NCBI GenBank assembly: GCA_029266425.1
Contig: JAQSWY010000005.1
Span: forward strand, 62,001-126,000
Direction: 5' to 3'
Length of the DNA: 64,000 bases
DNA from: Xanthobacteraceae bacterium
GTDB lineage: Bacteria > Pseudomonadota > Alphaproteobacteria > Rhizobiales > Xanthobacteraceae
The position numbers were made by a program, and so were the translations under genes. The notes beneath the pieces are model-generated. The model saw nothing but the letters and a program-made list of their open reading frames with translations. It made no database searches and was not told the origin of the DNA. Each line of letters opens with the position of its first letter. Positions within the stretch are counted from its first letter, which is position 1. Shown one piece after another: positions 1 through 8,884 of the stretch.

Positions 1-933
1 GAAGGCGTCACGCGCGATTGCCCGATCGCGATAGAGCAGGCAGCCGCAATCGACCGGCTGATAGAGCCATTTGTGCGCGTCGAGCGAAAGTGAGTCGGCC
101 GCGGACAGGCCCTGGAACTGTTCTGGCACGGCGAGCGCCGCGAGGCCCCCATAGGCGCCGTCGACATGCATCCACAGGCTCTCCCGGCGAGCGATGCCGG
201 CAATGTCGGCAAGCGGATCGATGGCGCCGGTCGCGACCGCGCCGGCGGTGGCAACAACGGCGATGGGGGTGCGGCCTGCGGCGCGATCCTCCAGGATCGC
301 CGCCTCGAGCGCGTCCATCCGCATCCGGAAATCCGCGTCGACCGGGATCAGCCGAAGGTTGTTCCGGCCGATGCCGAGCAGCGCGACCGCTTTCGGGATC
401 GACATGTGGACCTGCTCGGAGGCATAGACGATGCCCGGCCGGGCGCCGTCCTCATTGGCGGGGAGCTTCGCCTCGCGCGCCATGGCCAGCGCCATGAGGT
501 TGGCCGCCGAGCCGCCGCCGCAGAGGCTCCCGGCAAAGCCGGCGCAGCCGACCGCTTCCGCCAGCCAGCCGACGACGGCGTGCTCGATGGTGACCGCCGC
601 GGGCGCTGATCGCCACGCCCCGACATTCTGGTTGAGCGCCGCGGCCAGCAATTCGCTGATCGCACCGACCGGTTCGCCGGAGCCGAAGACGTATCCGAAG
701 AATTTTCCGCCGGACGGCCGGCCGTGATCGGCGATCACCCTGAAGTCGTCGAGGACCTCTCGCCCGCGCCCGTCTTCGGCCCATGGCCGCGCGAACAGCC
801 GTGCCGTGATCTCGCCGCTCGTGACCGGATAGGCCGGGCGCTCCTCGACGCTTGCCCAATAGTCCCTGGCGAGATCGACGGCCGTCTCCAGCAAGCCGGA
901 CAGTTCTTGATCGGAAATCTCCAGCTCGCGCAT
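1..933 (-). CDS. PLP-dependent amino acid decarboxylase (group II), C-terminus cut by window edge
   Basis: Pyridoxal-phosphate enzyme of the aromatic-L-amino-acid/glutamate decarboxylase family, expected to decarboxylate an amino acid to its amine in the cytoplasm. The visible 311 residues include an SLCGGGSAANLMAL segment for cofactor binding, a VHVDGAYGG-type aspartate segment (here WMHVDGAYGG) and the LDAHKWL motif with the Schiff-base lysine at K288. The start is the ATG at 931-933; an in-frame TGA lies four codons upstream. The rest of the protein, normally about 150 more residues, lies outside the window. Substrate cannot be told from this part. It is followed (upstream on the same strand) by the diguanylate cyclase gene, with 65 bases between. 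Confidence 0.88.
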   Translation of the reverse strand, partial: MRELEISDQELSGLLETAVDLARDYWASVEERPAYPVTSGEITARLFARPWAEDGRGREVLDDFRVIADHGRPSGGKFFGYVFGSGEPVGAISELLAAALNQNVGAWRSAPAAVTIEHAVVGWLAEAVGCAGFAGSLCGGGSAANLMALAMAREAKLPANEDGARPGIVYASEQVHMSIPKAVALLGIGRNNLRLIPVDADFRMRMDALEAAILEDRAAGRTPIAVVATAGAVATGAIDPLADIAGIARRESLWMHVDGAYGGLAALAVPEQFQGLSAADSLSLDAHKWLYQPVDCGCLLYRDRAIARDAF

Positions 934-998
934 CTCGTCAACTCACCCGTCACTCCGCCGGCGGGCAGGCTAGATGGCCAGCCGTGAACCAACAAGCC

Positions 999-1949
999 TC
1001 ACGCCTGCCGGGGTGTCGCCTGGCCGGGGGTGCCGTCGAGGATGAGCTGGTTGCGACCGGCGAGCTTGGCGGCATAGAGCGCCTTGTCGGCGCGCGCATA
1101 GATGCTGGCGACGCAGTCGGCGGTCATGCTCTCGGCGACGCCGGCCGAGAACGTGTAGGCGAAATCCGGCCGGTCGTTCAGCGGGCGCGAACGGCGGATC
1201 ACGGTGAGCATGCGCTCGATGAGCAGGGCGGCCTGGGACGCCGAAGTGGCGGGCAGCACGAGCACGAACTCCTCGCCGCCGACCCGGCCGAAGCAATCGG
1301 TGCGCCGCACCAACGCCTGGATTCGCCGGGCGAAATCGCGCAGCACCGCATCGCCGACATGATGGCCGTAGCGGTCATTGATGTATTTGAAATTGTCGAG
1401 ATCGAGCAAGGCGACGGAGCCTGCGGGGCCGTCGCCGCGGGCCGGCTGGCCGAGCATGTCCTCGATCATCGCCGTGACATAGCGCCGGTTGGCGATACCG
1501 GTCAGCTCGTCGGTCTGCGCCGCCTTGATCGCGAAATCACGGTCCTGCCGCACCGCGCGGTCCTCGGCGCGCAGCGAGGTGATGTCGCTGGCGATGCACA
1601 GCATCCAGCCGCCCGCATCGACGGTCTCGGTCATCCACAGCCAGCGGCCGTCGGCAAGATCGGTCTCGAATGCCCGGAAGCCGGCCTTGCCGCGGCGCGA
1701 CAGGGTGGAGACCAGCCACTCCTCGAAATCGGGGGCGCGGATCACCGTACCGCGGCCGGCGTGGAAATTCCGGCGCATCAGGTCGGGCCAGAACGGCTCT
1801 TCCGCGGGCTCGATGAAATAGGCGGCGCGGAACGCCCGGTTGGCATAGCGCAGGCGGTCGAACGGATCATAGGCAGCGACGAGAACCGGGGTGTTCTCGT
1901 ACATGGTGCGCAGATGGTCGACGACGTCGTGCATGCGGGAAATATACAC
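999..1949 (-). CDS. PAS-GGDEF diguanylate cyclase
   Basis: Predicted to make cyclic di-GMP from two GTP. The 316-residue protein has an N-terminal PAS-like sensor segment (about residues 15-125, with no transmembrane helix, so probably cytosolic) and a GGDEF domain from about residue 140. The DELTGIANRR entry motif, the LLDLDNFKYIND metal/substrate segment and the signature GGEEF at 224-228 are all intact. An inhibitory I-site RxxD (RRTD, 215-218) sits exactly five residues before GGEEF, so product feedback inhibition is likely. The start could also be M6. No EAL domain is present. Confidence 0.93.
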   Translation of the reverse strand: MYISRMHDVVDHLRTMYENTPVLVAAYDPFDRLRYANRAFRAAYFIEPAEEPFWPDLMRRNFHAGRGTVIRAPDFEEWLVSTLSRRGKAGFRAFETDLADGRWLWMTETVDAGGWMLCIASDITSLRAEDRAVRQDRDFAIKAAQTDELTGIANRRYVTAMIEDMLGQPARGDGPAGSVALLDLDNFKYINDRYGHHVGDAVLRDFARRIQALVRRTDCFGRVGGEEFVLVLPATSASQAALLIERMLTVIRRSRPLNDRPDFAYTFSAGVAESMTADCVASIYARADKALYAAKLAGRNQLILDGTPGQATPRQA

Positions 1950-2040
1950 TCTTTGATGAAGCTACGTAGGTCGCCATGTGCGTCGAGATAGCGTCGTCTG
2001 AGCGCCAGGAAACCGTAATCCCCGAGAAATCCCATCTGCC

Positions 2041-2127
2041 CTCATCCCCGGACTTGATCCGGGGATCCAGCCATGACGCACGTGCCCGGTCGAAGTCCGG
2101 GTCCCCGGATCAGGCCCGGGGATGAGG
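2041..2127. repeat. palindromic intergenic repeat, related variant
   Basis: Two arms, CTCATCCCCGG... at 2041 and ...CCCGGGGATGAG ending at 2127, form an imperfect inverted repeat of about 26 bases per arm around a short spacer. It shares the CATCCCCGG / CCGGGGATGA arms with the elements at 4426, 14291 and 48204 but has a different centre. It sits at the 3' end of the TetR gene, and the last residues and stop codon of that gene lie inside it. Confidence 0.75.
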
Positions 2128-2856
2128 TGTGAGCGACTGGCGGGCCGCCTTGCCAGGCGCCGCCGTCGCTTGTGCCTCAAACTCGCTGAGAAAGCTGGCG
2201 ACGATCCGTGCCACCAAGGCCGGCTTGTCCTCCATCACCGGCAGGCGATGGATGTATTTGCGCACCAGGAAATAGATGAAGGTGGAATGCAGGTGCCAGG
2301 CCAGCTCGAATTCGAGCGGATCGATCACCTCGTCCTCTGCCAGCCCGCGATAGACGCGCAGCTCGCGCACGATAATCTCGAGCAGGACATTGACCCTGGT
2401 CTGGATGTAGCGGGCAATGATGTCGTGGCCGGCAAGGCTGGCATAGAGCGAGACGCGTATCCAATGATACTCGTCCACCGCATCGAAATAGGAGAGGTAG
2501 AAATTCTCCAGCCGCTTGGGGAAGGGGATGCTGCGGTCCCGCAGGCCCGTCTCCCAGGCAGGTGACCAGCGCTGCAGGAACACCTTCTCATAGACCTGCT
2601 CGACCAGATTCTGCTTGGTGCCGAAATAGCGGAAGATCAGACCCTGGGAGACGCCGATGCGTTGGGCGAGCTCCTTGGTCTGGGCCTCGAAGCCGTGCTC
2701 GCCAAAAAACTCCACCGCGGCGTCGAGGATCATGCGGGCGCGCACGTCCGGATCGAGCCGGGTCCGGGGCCTCCGGCGGGTGGCGACGCCAGGACGCGCG
2801 CCGGCCTTCTTGCGCGATGGGCGGGGCGTCGGATCGGTATTGATCGGCGTCTTCAA
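2110..2856 (-). CDS. TetR/AcrR family transcriptional regulator
   Basis: DNA-binding repressor-type protein of about 248 residues. The N-terminal HTH is clear (MILDAAVEFFGEHGFEAQTKELAQRIGVSQGLIFRYFGTKQNLVEQVY); the rest is an all-helical ligand-binding domain. The reading frame is open to 2925, but that start is a TTG without a ribosome site. I prefer the TTG at 2854-2856, which has GGAG seven bases ahead; both are uncertain. The C-terminal residues are encoded inside a palindromic repeat. It is divergent from the Liv-type importer operon at 3085 and probably controls it through the inverted repeats between them. Confidence 0.85.
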   Translation of the reverse strand: MKTPINTDPTPRPSRKKAGARPGVATRRRPRTRLDPDVRARMILDAAVEFFGEHGFEAQTKELAQRIGVSQGLIFRYFGTKQNLVEQVYEKVFLQRWSPAWETGLRDRSIPFPKRLENFYLSYFDAVDEYHWIRVSLYASLAGHDIIARYIQTRVNVLLEIIVRELRVYRGLAEDEVIDPLEFELAWHLHSTFIYFLVRKYIHRLPVMEDKPALVARIVASFLSEFEAQATAAPGKAARQSLTPHPRA

Positions 2857-2912
2857 CGGCTTGCTCCGGCCGCTCGTACAGATGGAGGTCCACAATCCTC
2901 TAGACCTGTCCG

Positions 2913-2963
2913 GCGCTATTGACAATCAGCTCAATAATGTATTGCGTTCCTGCTCAATAGCGC
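2913..2963. promoter_or_regulatory. putative TetR operator / divergent promoter region
   Basis: A perfect 9-base inverted repeat, GCGCTATTG at 2913-2921 and CAATAGCGC at 2955-2963, encloses a second palindrome CAATA-atg-TATTG at 2932-2944. A perfect -35-like TTGACA overlaps the left arm at 2919-2924; a -10 is less clear (TATTGC at 2940). The location between divergent TetR and importer genes fits an operator. Binding is inferred. Confidence 0.5.
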
Positions 2964-3084
2964 TGAGTGCAGCACGAAGAATCGATACCGCGGCAGCGGG
3001 CGCCAAGCCGTCGCCGCGGATGACAGAACGGGGGACGCCAAACCCGTCGACCAGCCGAAAAGGCGATGCCCGGGAGGAGAAGTC

Positions 3085-4365
3085 ATGGGGTTCAGCCAAG
3101 GTATCACCCGCCGCGCCGCCATTGCGGCGCTGGCATCGGGGGTCACTCTCGCCAGCTTTCCCGCCTTCGGACAATCCAATGCCCCGCCGATCCGCATCGG
3201 CATGGGAATCGCGCTGTCCGGAGGGCTCGCCGCCTTCGGCAAATCGGCGCTGCTCGGCATGCAGCTCTGGGCGGAGGATGTGAACGCCAAGGGCGGCTTG
3301 CTGGGTCGCAAGGTCGAGCTCGTCTATTATGACGACCAGAGCACGCCGGCGACGGTGCCCGGCATCTATGCCAAGCTGATCGATGTCGACAAGGTCGACC
3401 TCGTGGTCTCCGGCTACGCCACCAACCAGATCGTCGCCGCCATGCCGACGGTGATGCAGAAGAAGAAGGTCTTCATGACCCTCTTCGGGCTGGCGGCGAA
3501 CGACAAGTTCAAATATGGCCGCTATTTCCAGATGCAGCCCAACGGGCCGGATGCGCAGGCCGAATTCTCCAGGGGCTTCGTCCAGGCGGCGATGTCGATG
3601 GAGCCGAAGCCGAAGACCATCGCCATCGTCGGCGGCGACGCCGAGTTCCCCGCCATTGCCACCGCCGGCGCGCGGGAGAATGCCAAGGCCGCGGGCCTGA
3701 AGATCGTCTACGACCGCACCTATCCGCCGAACACCATCGAGTTCGCCTCGGTTGTCCGGGCGATCAAGTCCACCAGTCCGGACGTGGTGTTCGTCGCGTC
3801 CTATCCGCCGGATTCCGCCGGCATGGTGCGCGCGGTGCGCGAGGTCGGCCTCGATGCGAGGATGTTCGGCGGCGGCATGATCGGCCTGCAATCGGCCGCG
3901 CTGAAGACGCAGCTGGGTTCCGCGCTGAACGGCGTCGTCGCCTACGATCTCTACGCGCCAGAGCCGACCATGAAATTCCCCGGCGTCGAGGATTTCCTGG
4001 TGCGCTACCGGAAGGAAGCCGAGAAGCAGGGTGTCGATCCGCTCGGCTTCTATATCGCCCCGCTCGCCTATGCTGAATTGCAGATCCTCGGCCAGGCGGT
4101 GGAGGCGACCAAGTCGCTCGATGACGCCAAGCTCGCCGATTACATCCACCAGACCTCGTTCAACACCATCGGCGGCGAGATCAAGTTCCAGGAACGCGGC
4201 GAGTGGGCCGAGCCGCGCATCCTCTGGGTCCAGTACCAGGGGATCGTCGGCAACGACCTCGCGCAATTCAAGGAAGCCGGCAAACAGGTCATCATCTATC
4301 CGGAGCGATTCAAGTCCGGCGACCTGAAGTATCCGTTCAGCGCGCTGGCGAAGCCGGCTCCGTGA
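3085..4365 (+). CDS. ABC importer substrate-binding protein, branched-chain amino acid/amide type
   Basis: Periplasmic type I binding protein (LivK/UrtA-like, 426 residues) that captures the solute for the LivHMGF transporter encoded next. An N-terminal signal with an RR pair at residues 9-10 and a hydrophobic core ending near AFGQS (about 30) suggests export, possibly by Tat. The mature part has the typical opening IRIGMGIALSGGLAAFGKSALLG and the LVVSGYATNQIVAAMPTV segment of Peripla_BP_6 proteins. The ATG is preceded by GGAGGAG. A repeat element separates it from livH. Ligand unknown; urea, amides and amino acids are all possible for this family. Confidence 0.88.
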   Translation: MGFSQGITRRAAIAALASGVTLASFPAFGQSNAPPIRIGMGIALSGGLAAFGKSALLGMQLWAEDVNAKGGLLGRKVELVYYDDQSTPATVPGIYAKLIDVDKVDLVVSGYATNQIVAAMPTVMQKKKVFMTLFGLAANDKFKYGRYFQMQPNGPDAQAEFSRGFVQAAMSMEPKPKTIAIVGGDAEFPAIATAGARENAKAAGLKIVYDRTYPPNTIEFASVVRAIKSTSPDVVFVASYPPDSAGMVRAVREVGLDARMFGGGMIGLQSAALKTQLGSALNGVVAYDLYAPEPTMKFPGVEDFLVRYRKEAEKQGVDPLGFYIAPLAYAELQILGQAVEATKSLDDAKLADYIHQTSFNTIGGEIKFQERGEWAEPRILWVQYQGIVGNDLAQFKEAGKQVIIYPERFKSGDLKYPFSALAKPAP

Positions 4366-4425
4366 TGGGTGCCGGATGTCTCGCTCAGAATGCGTCGACG
4401 GCAGAGAAGTGGTTCATTCCCGCCT

Positions 4426-4508
4426 GTCATGGCCGGGCTTGTCCCGGCCATCTCGGCCTCTGATGCACGGTCAGGAATCGAGATCCCCGGCACAAGGCCG
4501 GGGATGAC
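4426..4508 (-). repeat. 83 bp dispersed palindromic element, copy A
   Basis: Read on the minus strand it begins GTCATCCCCGGCCTTGTGCC and ends in GGCCATGAC, with two inner hairpin arms (CCCCGGC.../GCCGGGG and GGCCGGG.../CCCGGCC). It is nearly identical to the copies at 14291-14372 and 48204-48286, which lie in the opposite orientation. It separates the binding-protein gene from livH, so it may act as an mRNA stabiliser or attenuator between them. Confidence 0.85.
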
Positions 4509-4534
4509 GGTCATTTCAAGTCCCGGAGACCGAC

Positions 4535-5410
4535 ATGGAATTCAGCTGGGACCTGCTGCTGAACGCGGTCGCCTCCGGGATCATGCTCGGGGGCTTCTAT
4601 GCCGCCGTGGCGCTCGGCGTGACCATAGCCTTCGGCATGCTGGACATCGTCAATATCGCCCACCCCGCCTTCATCGTGCTCGGCGCGTTCCTGGCCTATC
4701 TCGGCATCAACAGCTTTGGCGTCGATCCGTTTCTGTCGGCGCCGCTGTTCGCCATCGGCGGCTTCCTGTTCGGGCGGCTGTTCTATCGCGTCTACTATCA
4801 TTTCTTCGAGAAGCGCGGCGATGATTCCCTGCAGGGGCTCGCCTTCTTCTTCGGCATCATGTTCATCGTCGAGATCAGCCTGGTGCTGCTGTTCGGCGTC
4901 GACTATCGCCTCGTCGACCTGCCCTATCTCGCCACGACCTATGAGATCGGTTCCGTCCAGATCCCGCTGCGCCTCGCGGTGCCCTGCATCGCCGGCGTCG
5001 CCATGCTGCTTGGCGTGCAGCTCTATCTCTCGAAGAGCTTCACCGGCCGCGCCATACTCGCGGTGGCGCAGGATCCGGAGGCGGTGCGCCTCATCGGCGC
5101 CAGTCCGGTGAAGACCAAGGAGATCGCCTTCGGCATCGCCGTCGGCACCGCCATTGTCGCCGGCGTGCTGCTGATCATCATCCAGTCGGTGGAGCCGTCG
5201 ATCGGCCGCGAATTCATCGGCCGCGCCTTCGCCATCTGCGTGCTTGGTGGAATGACCAGCCTGCCGGGCACGCTGATCGCCGCCATGATCCTCGGCATCG
5301 CCGAGACCATGACCTCGACCTTCTTCGGTCCGTCCTGGTCGCCGGCGGTGGCGTTCGGCGTGCTGCTGCTGACCCTTGCCTTCCGTCCCGCAGGAATACT
5401 CGGCCGATGA
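4535..5410 (+). CDS. livH: branched-chain amino acid-type ABC transporter permease LivH
   Basis: Inner-membrane permease (291 residues, BPD_transp_2 family) that pairs with LivM to form the channel. Multiple hydrophobic helices run through the protein; the start region MLGGFYAAVALGVTIAFGMLDIVNIAHPAFIVLGAF and the late FIGRAFAICVLGGMTSLPGTLIAA loop are typical of LivH. Its stop overlaps the LivM start by four bases (ATGA), showing translational coupling. A repeat element precedes it, which may lower its expression relative to the binding protein. Confidence 0.92.
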   Translation: MEFSWDLLLNAVASGIMLGGFYAAVALGVTIAFGMLDIVNIAHPAFIVLGAFLAYLGINSFGVDPFLSAPLFAIGGFLFGRLFYRVYYHFFEKRGDDSLQGLAFFFGIMFIVEISLVLLFGVDYRLVDLPYLATTYEIGSVQIPLRLAVPCIAGVAMLLGVQLYLSKSFTGRAILAVAQDPEAVRLIGASPVKTKEIAFGIAVGTAIVAGVLLIIIQSVEPSIGREFIGRAFAICVLGGMTSLPGTLIAAMILGIAETMTSTFFGPSWSPAVAFGVLLLTLAFRPAGILGR

Positions 5411-6399
5411 GCGTTGTCCTTCCCTCCGCCGCGACACCTGCCGCCCGTCGCGCGGCGCGGCCCTTCAGCCTGCCGATCCTCGTCGCCGGCCTTGCGCTGG
5501 TCGCGGCCGAGATGCTCATCGGCGACAAGGTGAGCGAGTATTACTTCCTCGCCGCCTACGTCATCCTGCAATATGTCGTGCTCGCCACCGGCTGGAACAT
5601 ACTCGGCGGTTATGCCGGCTACGTGAATTTCGGCACGGCGGGCTTCTTCGCGGTCGGCTGCTACACCACCATCGCGCTGGAGAACCTCGTCGATCTGCCG
5701 CTGCCGGTGGCGATCCTTGGCGCCGGCGTGGTGGCAGGGCTGCTCGGGCTCGGCACCGGCTTCCTCACGCTCAGGCTGCGCGGCGTGTTCTTTTCCATCG
5801 CCACGCTGGCGCTCGCCGTGGTGCTGCAGACCCTGATCGTGAACTGGAGCTTCGTCGGCGGCTCGCGCGGCGCCTATATGCTGCGGCCGGATGCGACCGC
5901 GCCCTTCGCCAGCTATGTGCAATATCTCCTCGTGGTGATGACGGCGCTCGCCACCTTCGCCGTGCTGGTCGCGGTGGCGGTGGAGCGGTCCTGGGTGGGC
6001 ATGGGGCTCGCCGCGATCCGCGACGATGAACTCGCGGCGGAGGCGAGCGGCGTGCCCGGGCTGAGGCTCAAGCTGCTGGCGACGACGCTGTGCGGCGCGC
6101 TGATGGGCATGGCCGGGGCGCCTTTCCCCTATTTCATCACGTATGTCGATCCGCCCTCGGTCTTCAGCCTCGCCATCGCGGTGAACGCCATCGCCATGCC
6201 GCTGATCGGTGGCACCGCCGCCTGGTGGGGGCCGGTGCTCGGCGCCATCCTGTTAGGGGCGACACAGCAGGTGCTCACCGTCACCATCTCCTCGGCGGCG
6301 AATTTGCTCATCGTCGGCATCGTGCTGGTGGTGTTCGTCACCGTGGCCCCGACCGGCGTGGTCGGTCTGGTGCGGGCGTGGCAGGGGAGGCGCTCATGA
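5407..6399 (+). CDS. livM: branched-chain amino acid-type ABC transporter permease LivM
   Basis: Second permease (330 residues) of the importer. Hydrophobic throughout after a short basic N-terminus; the segment LATGWNILGGYAGYVNFGTAGFFAVGCYTTIAL and the EAA-like loop MGLAAIRDDELAAEASGVPG are hallmarks of LivM. It overlaps livH and livG by ATGA junctions on both sides, so all four genes are one transcript. Confidence 0.92.
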   Translation: MSVVLPSAATPAARRAARPFSLPILVAGLALVAAEMLIGDKVSEYYFLAAYVILQYVVLATGWNILGGYAGYVNFGTAGFFAVGCYTTIALENLVDLPLPVAILGAGVVAGLLGLGTGFLTLRLRGVFFSIATLALAVVLQTLIVNWSFVGGSRGAYMLRPDATAPFASYVQYLLVVMTALATFAVLVAVAVERSWVGMGLAAIRDDELAAEASGVPGLRLKLLATTLCGALMGMAGAPFPYFITYVDPPSVFSLAIAVNAIAMPLIGGTAAWWGPVLGAILLGATQQVLTVTISSAANLLIVGIVLVVFVTVAPTGVVGLVRAWQGRRS

Positions 6400-7130
6400 C
6401 GCCGATCCTCCAAGCTCCGATCCTTGAGGCCCAGAACATCACCAAGCGGTTTGGCGGCTTCACCGCGCTCGATGCTGTCGATTTCACCATTGCGCCGGGC
6501 GAGCGGGTGGGGCTGATCGGACCCAATGGCTCGGGCAAGAGTACCTTCGTGAACTGCCTCAGCGGCGCGCTCAATCCGGAGCGCGGCACCATCCTGTTCG
6601 AAGGGGCGAGGATCAACGGGCTTCCCGCCTGGCAGCGGGCGCGGCGCGGCCTGGTGCGCTCGTTCCAGATCCCGCGCCCGTTCAAAAAGCTCAGCGTGGT
6701 GGAGAACGTGCAGGTGCCGCTGCGCTTCGCCCTCGCCACGCCGCCGGTGGAGGGCAGCGAGCGCCGGGCGCTGGCGATACTGGAGAGCATCGGCCTCGCG
6801 GCCAAGGCTGATCGGAGCCCCAGGGATCTCAGCCAGGTGGAACTGCGCAAGCTCGAGCTTGGCCGCGCGCTCGCTGCCAGCCCGCGCCTCCTGATCGCCG
6901 ACGAGGCGATGGCCGGGCTTTCCGACAGCGAGGTGGACGAGATCGTCGAGCTCTTGGAGCGGCTGAACCATGACGGCATCGCCATCATCCTCATCGAACA
7001 CATCATGCGCGCGGTGATGCGCTTCTCGCAGCGCATCGTGGTGCTGGTGGCCGGGCGCAAGATCGCCGACGGCGATCCCCATGAGGTGATGCGCCACGCC
7101 GAGGTGGAGAGGGCGTATCTTGGCCAATAG
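6396..7130 (+). CDS. livG: ABC transporter ATP-binding protein LivG
   Basis: ATPase subunit (244 residues) of the Liv-type importer. Walker A is GPNGSGKST near residues 42-50 and Walker B is LLIADEAMAGL. The signature motif is LSQVE instead of LSGGQ, a variant seen in parts of the LivG/UrtD group, so I do not read it as inactivation. The start ATG overlaps the livM stop; the frame is open further upstream, but that part is livM in another frame. Confidence 0.9.
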   Translation: MTPILQAPILEAQNITKRFGGFTALDAVDFTIAPGERVGLIGPNGSGKSTFVNCLSGALNPERGTILFEGARINGLPAWQRARRGLVRSFQIPRPFKKLSVVENVQVPLRFALATPPVEGSERRALAILESIGLAAKADRSPRDLSQVELRKLELGRALAASPRLLIADEAMAGLSDSEVDEIVELLERLNHDGIAIILIEHIMRAVMRFSQRIVVLVAGRKIADGDPHEVMRHAEVERAYLGQ

Positions 7131-7851
7131 CATCACCGTCGAGGGGCTGCATGCCGGCTATGGCGCGGTCCGGGTGCTGACCGGCATCGACCTCACCGTC
7201 GGCTCCGGTGAGACCGTCGCGCTGCTCGGCACCAACGGCAACGGCAAGAGCACGCTGATGAAATGCGTCACCGGCCAGGTGCGCCCCACGCAGGGGCGGG
7301 TGCGCGCAAAGATCGACGACGTCGACTACGACCTCGCCGGTCGCTCCACGGAGGAGATTGTCGGCCTCGGCATCGCGCTGGTGCCGGAGGGGCGGCGGCT
7401 GTTCCCGAAGCTCACGGTCGAGGAGAATCTGCTGCTCGGCGCGTTCCGCGCGGCGGCGCGGCCGAAGCGGGCGGAGACCCTCGGCTTCTGCTACGACGCC
7501 TTCCCGCGCCTGAAGGAGCGCCGCAGCCAGCTCGCCGGCTCGATGAGCGGCGGCGAGCAGCAGATGCTCGCCATCGCGAGGGCGCTGATGACGCTGCCGA
7601 AGATATTGCTGGTCGACGAACCCTCCGTCGGCCTCGCGCCGATCCTGGTGGCGCGGACCATCGACACCATAGCCGAGCTCAAGCAACGCTTGGGCCTTAC
7701 CGTGCTCATGGCAGAGCAGAACTTCCCGCAGGCGATCCGCATCGCCGACCGCGGCTATGTGCTGGTGCACGGCCGGATCGAGCACGTGGCGGAGGACCCG
7801 CAGGCGCTGCGCGAAAGCGACATCGTGCGGAAGCTCTATCTCGGCGGGTGA
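7120..7851 (+). CDS. livF: ABC transporter ATP-binding protein LivF
   Basis: Second ATPase (243 residues) of the importer. Walker A GTNGNGKST, signature MSGGEQQMLAIARAL and Walker B ILLVDEPSVGLAP are intact. The start is a TTG that overlaps the end of livG by 11 bases, which fits the coupled translation of this operon. Its 3' end overlaps the convergent LysR gene by 16 bases. Confidence 0.9.
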   Translation: MANSITVEGLHAGYGAVRVLTGIDLTVGSGETVALLGTNGNGKSTLMKCVTGQVRPTQGRVRAKIDDVDYDLAGRSTEEIVGLGIALVPEGRRLFPKLTVEENLLLGAFRAAARPKRAETLGFCYDAFPRLKERRSQLAGSMSGGEQQMLAIARALMTLPKILLVDEPSVGLAPILVARTIDTIAELKQRLGLTVLMAEQNFPQAIRIADRGYVLVHGRIEHVAEDPQALRESDIVRKLYLGG

Positions 7852-8729
7852 GCTTCGCCGAGGCGCTCCATCATCCAGCTGCGGAAACGGTTGATCCGCA
7901 AGGGGCGGGGCCATTCGCTGCGATAGATGAGGTAGAAGCCGTCCTGCGATTCATAGAACCGGTCGAACGGCGCAATGAGATTGCCCTTCTGCTGGTCGGC
8001 CTCGAAGAAGCCGCGCCGGCCGAGCACGATCCCCACCCCGTCCAGCGCTGCGCTATAGGCGATATCGGTGCTGGAGAAGGTCATGCGGTGGGGCATCGGC
8101 GCCGACGGCGCGCCGGTGATCGCGTACCATCGGCTCCAGTCCTCGGCGCCGCCGGGGGTCTGCAGCAAGGCGTGGTGCTCGAGGTCCTGCGGCTTCTCCA
8201 GCGGCGGGCTCTTGCTGAGATAGGCCGGGCTGCAGACCGGCTGCACCGCGCAGCGCATCAGGAGGTCGGCGCTGAGGCCGGGGCGTTCCTCCATGCCGAG
8301 GCGGATGGCGACATCGACGTCGCCCGGCATCGGGTCGCCGGGCATGGCCGGACTGATGATGACCTCCTGGTCGGGAAAGCGCAGATGGAAATCCGGCAGC
8401 CGCGGCACCAGCCAGAGCCGGATGAAATAGCGCGAACCCCATATGTGGAGCGGATGAGCGGCCTGCTGGGCATCCATGTTGCGGGTCGCGCTCTCCAGCC
8501 GCCCGAAGGCGTCCTGCACCGAGGCGAGATAGGTCCGGCCTTGATCGGTCAGCCGGACTTCGGTTCCCTCACGGGCGAACAGCCGGATGCCGAGATGGTC
8601 TTCCAGCTTGCGGACCTGGCGGCTGACCGCGCCCGGCGTGACGTTCAGCTCGGCGGCCGCCTTGCTGAAATTCGCCAGCCGGCCGGCCACCTCGAAGGTG
8701 CGCACCGCGTTGAGAGGTGGAAGGCGCAT
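7836..8729 (-). CDS. LysR family regulator (GcvA-like)
   Basis: DNA-binding regulator of 297 residues. The N-terminal winged HTH reads MRLPPLNAVRTFEVAGRLANFSKAAAELNVTPGAVSRQVRKLEDHLGIRLF in the usual GcvA-like arrangement, followed by the effector-binding domain. It is divergent from the metallo-beta-lactamase/Tct operon starting at 8885, with an inverted repeat between them, so that operon is its likely target. Effector unknown. Confidence 0.92.
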   Translation of the reverse strand: MRLPPLNAVRTFEVAGRLANFSKAAAELNVTPGAVSRQVRKLEDHLGIRLFAREGTEVRLTDQGRTYLASVQDAFGRLESATRNMDAQQAAHPLHIWGSRYFIRLWLVPRLPDFHLRFPDQEVIISPAMPGDPMPGDVDVAIRLGMEERPGLSADLLMRCAVQPVCSPAYLSKSPPLEKPQDLEHHALLQTPGGAEDWSRWYAITGAPSAPMPHRMTFSSTDIAYSAALDGVGIVLGRRGFFEADQQKGNLIAPFDRFYESQDGFYLIYRSEWPRPLRINRFRSWMMERLGEAHPPR

Positions 8730-8740
8730 TGGGGCGAGCT

Positions 8741-8755
8741 TTGAGTTTTTCTCAA
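8741..8755. promoter_or_regulatory. putative LysR-type operator (T-N11-A)
   Basis: TTGAG-N5-CTCAA, a perfect inverted repeat containing the T-N11-A pattern of LysR boxes, lies 12 bases upstream of the lysR start and 130 bases ahead of the divergent operon. Functional assignment is inferred from position and form. Confidence 0.5.
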
Positions 8756-8884
8756 TGAGCCCGCACTATAAGTCGTTTGACGGCTTCAGGAAGTCCTTTC
8801 TAGATCGCCTGCAATATGAGCTGTTGCCGGATCGCCTGAGCGACGATCCGAGCGATCAGCCGTCACCGGGCAGGAAATCATTGA

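Noticed and set aside
6816-6860. LivG signature LSQVE as evidence of an inactive ATPase
   Set aside because: The Walker motifs are intact and related LivG/UrtD proteins vary at this position.
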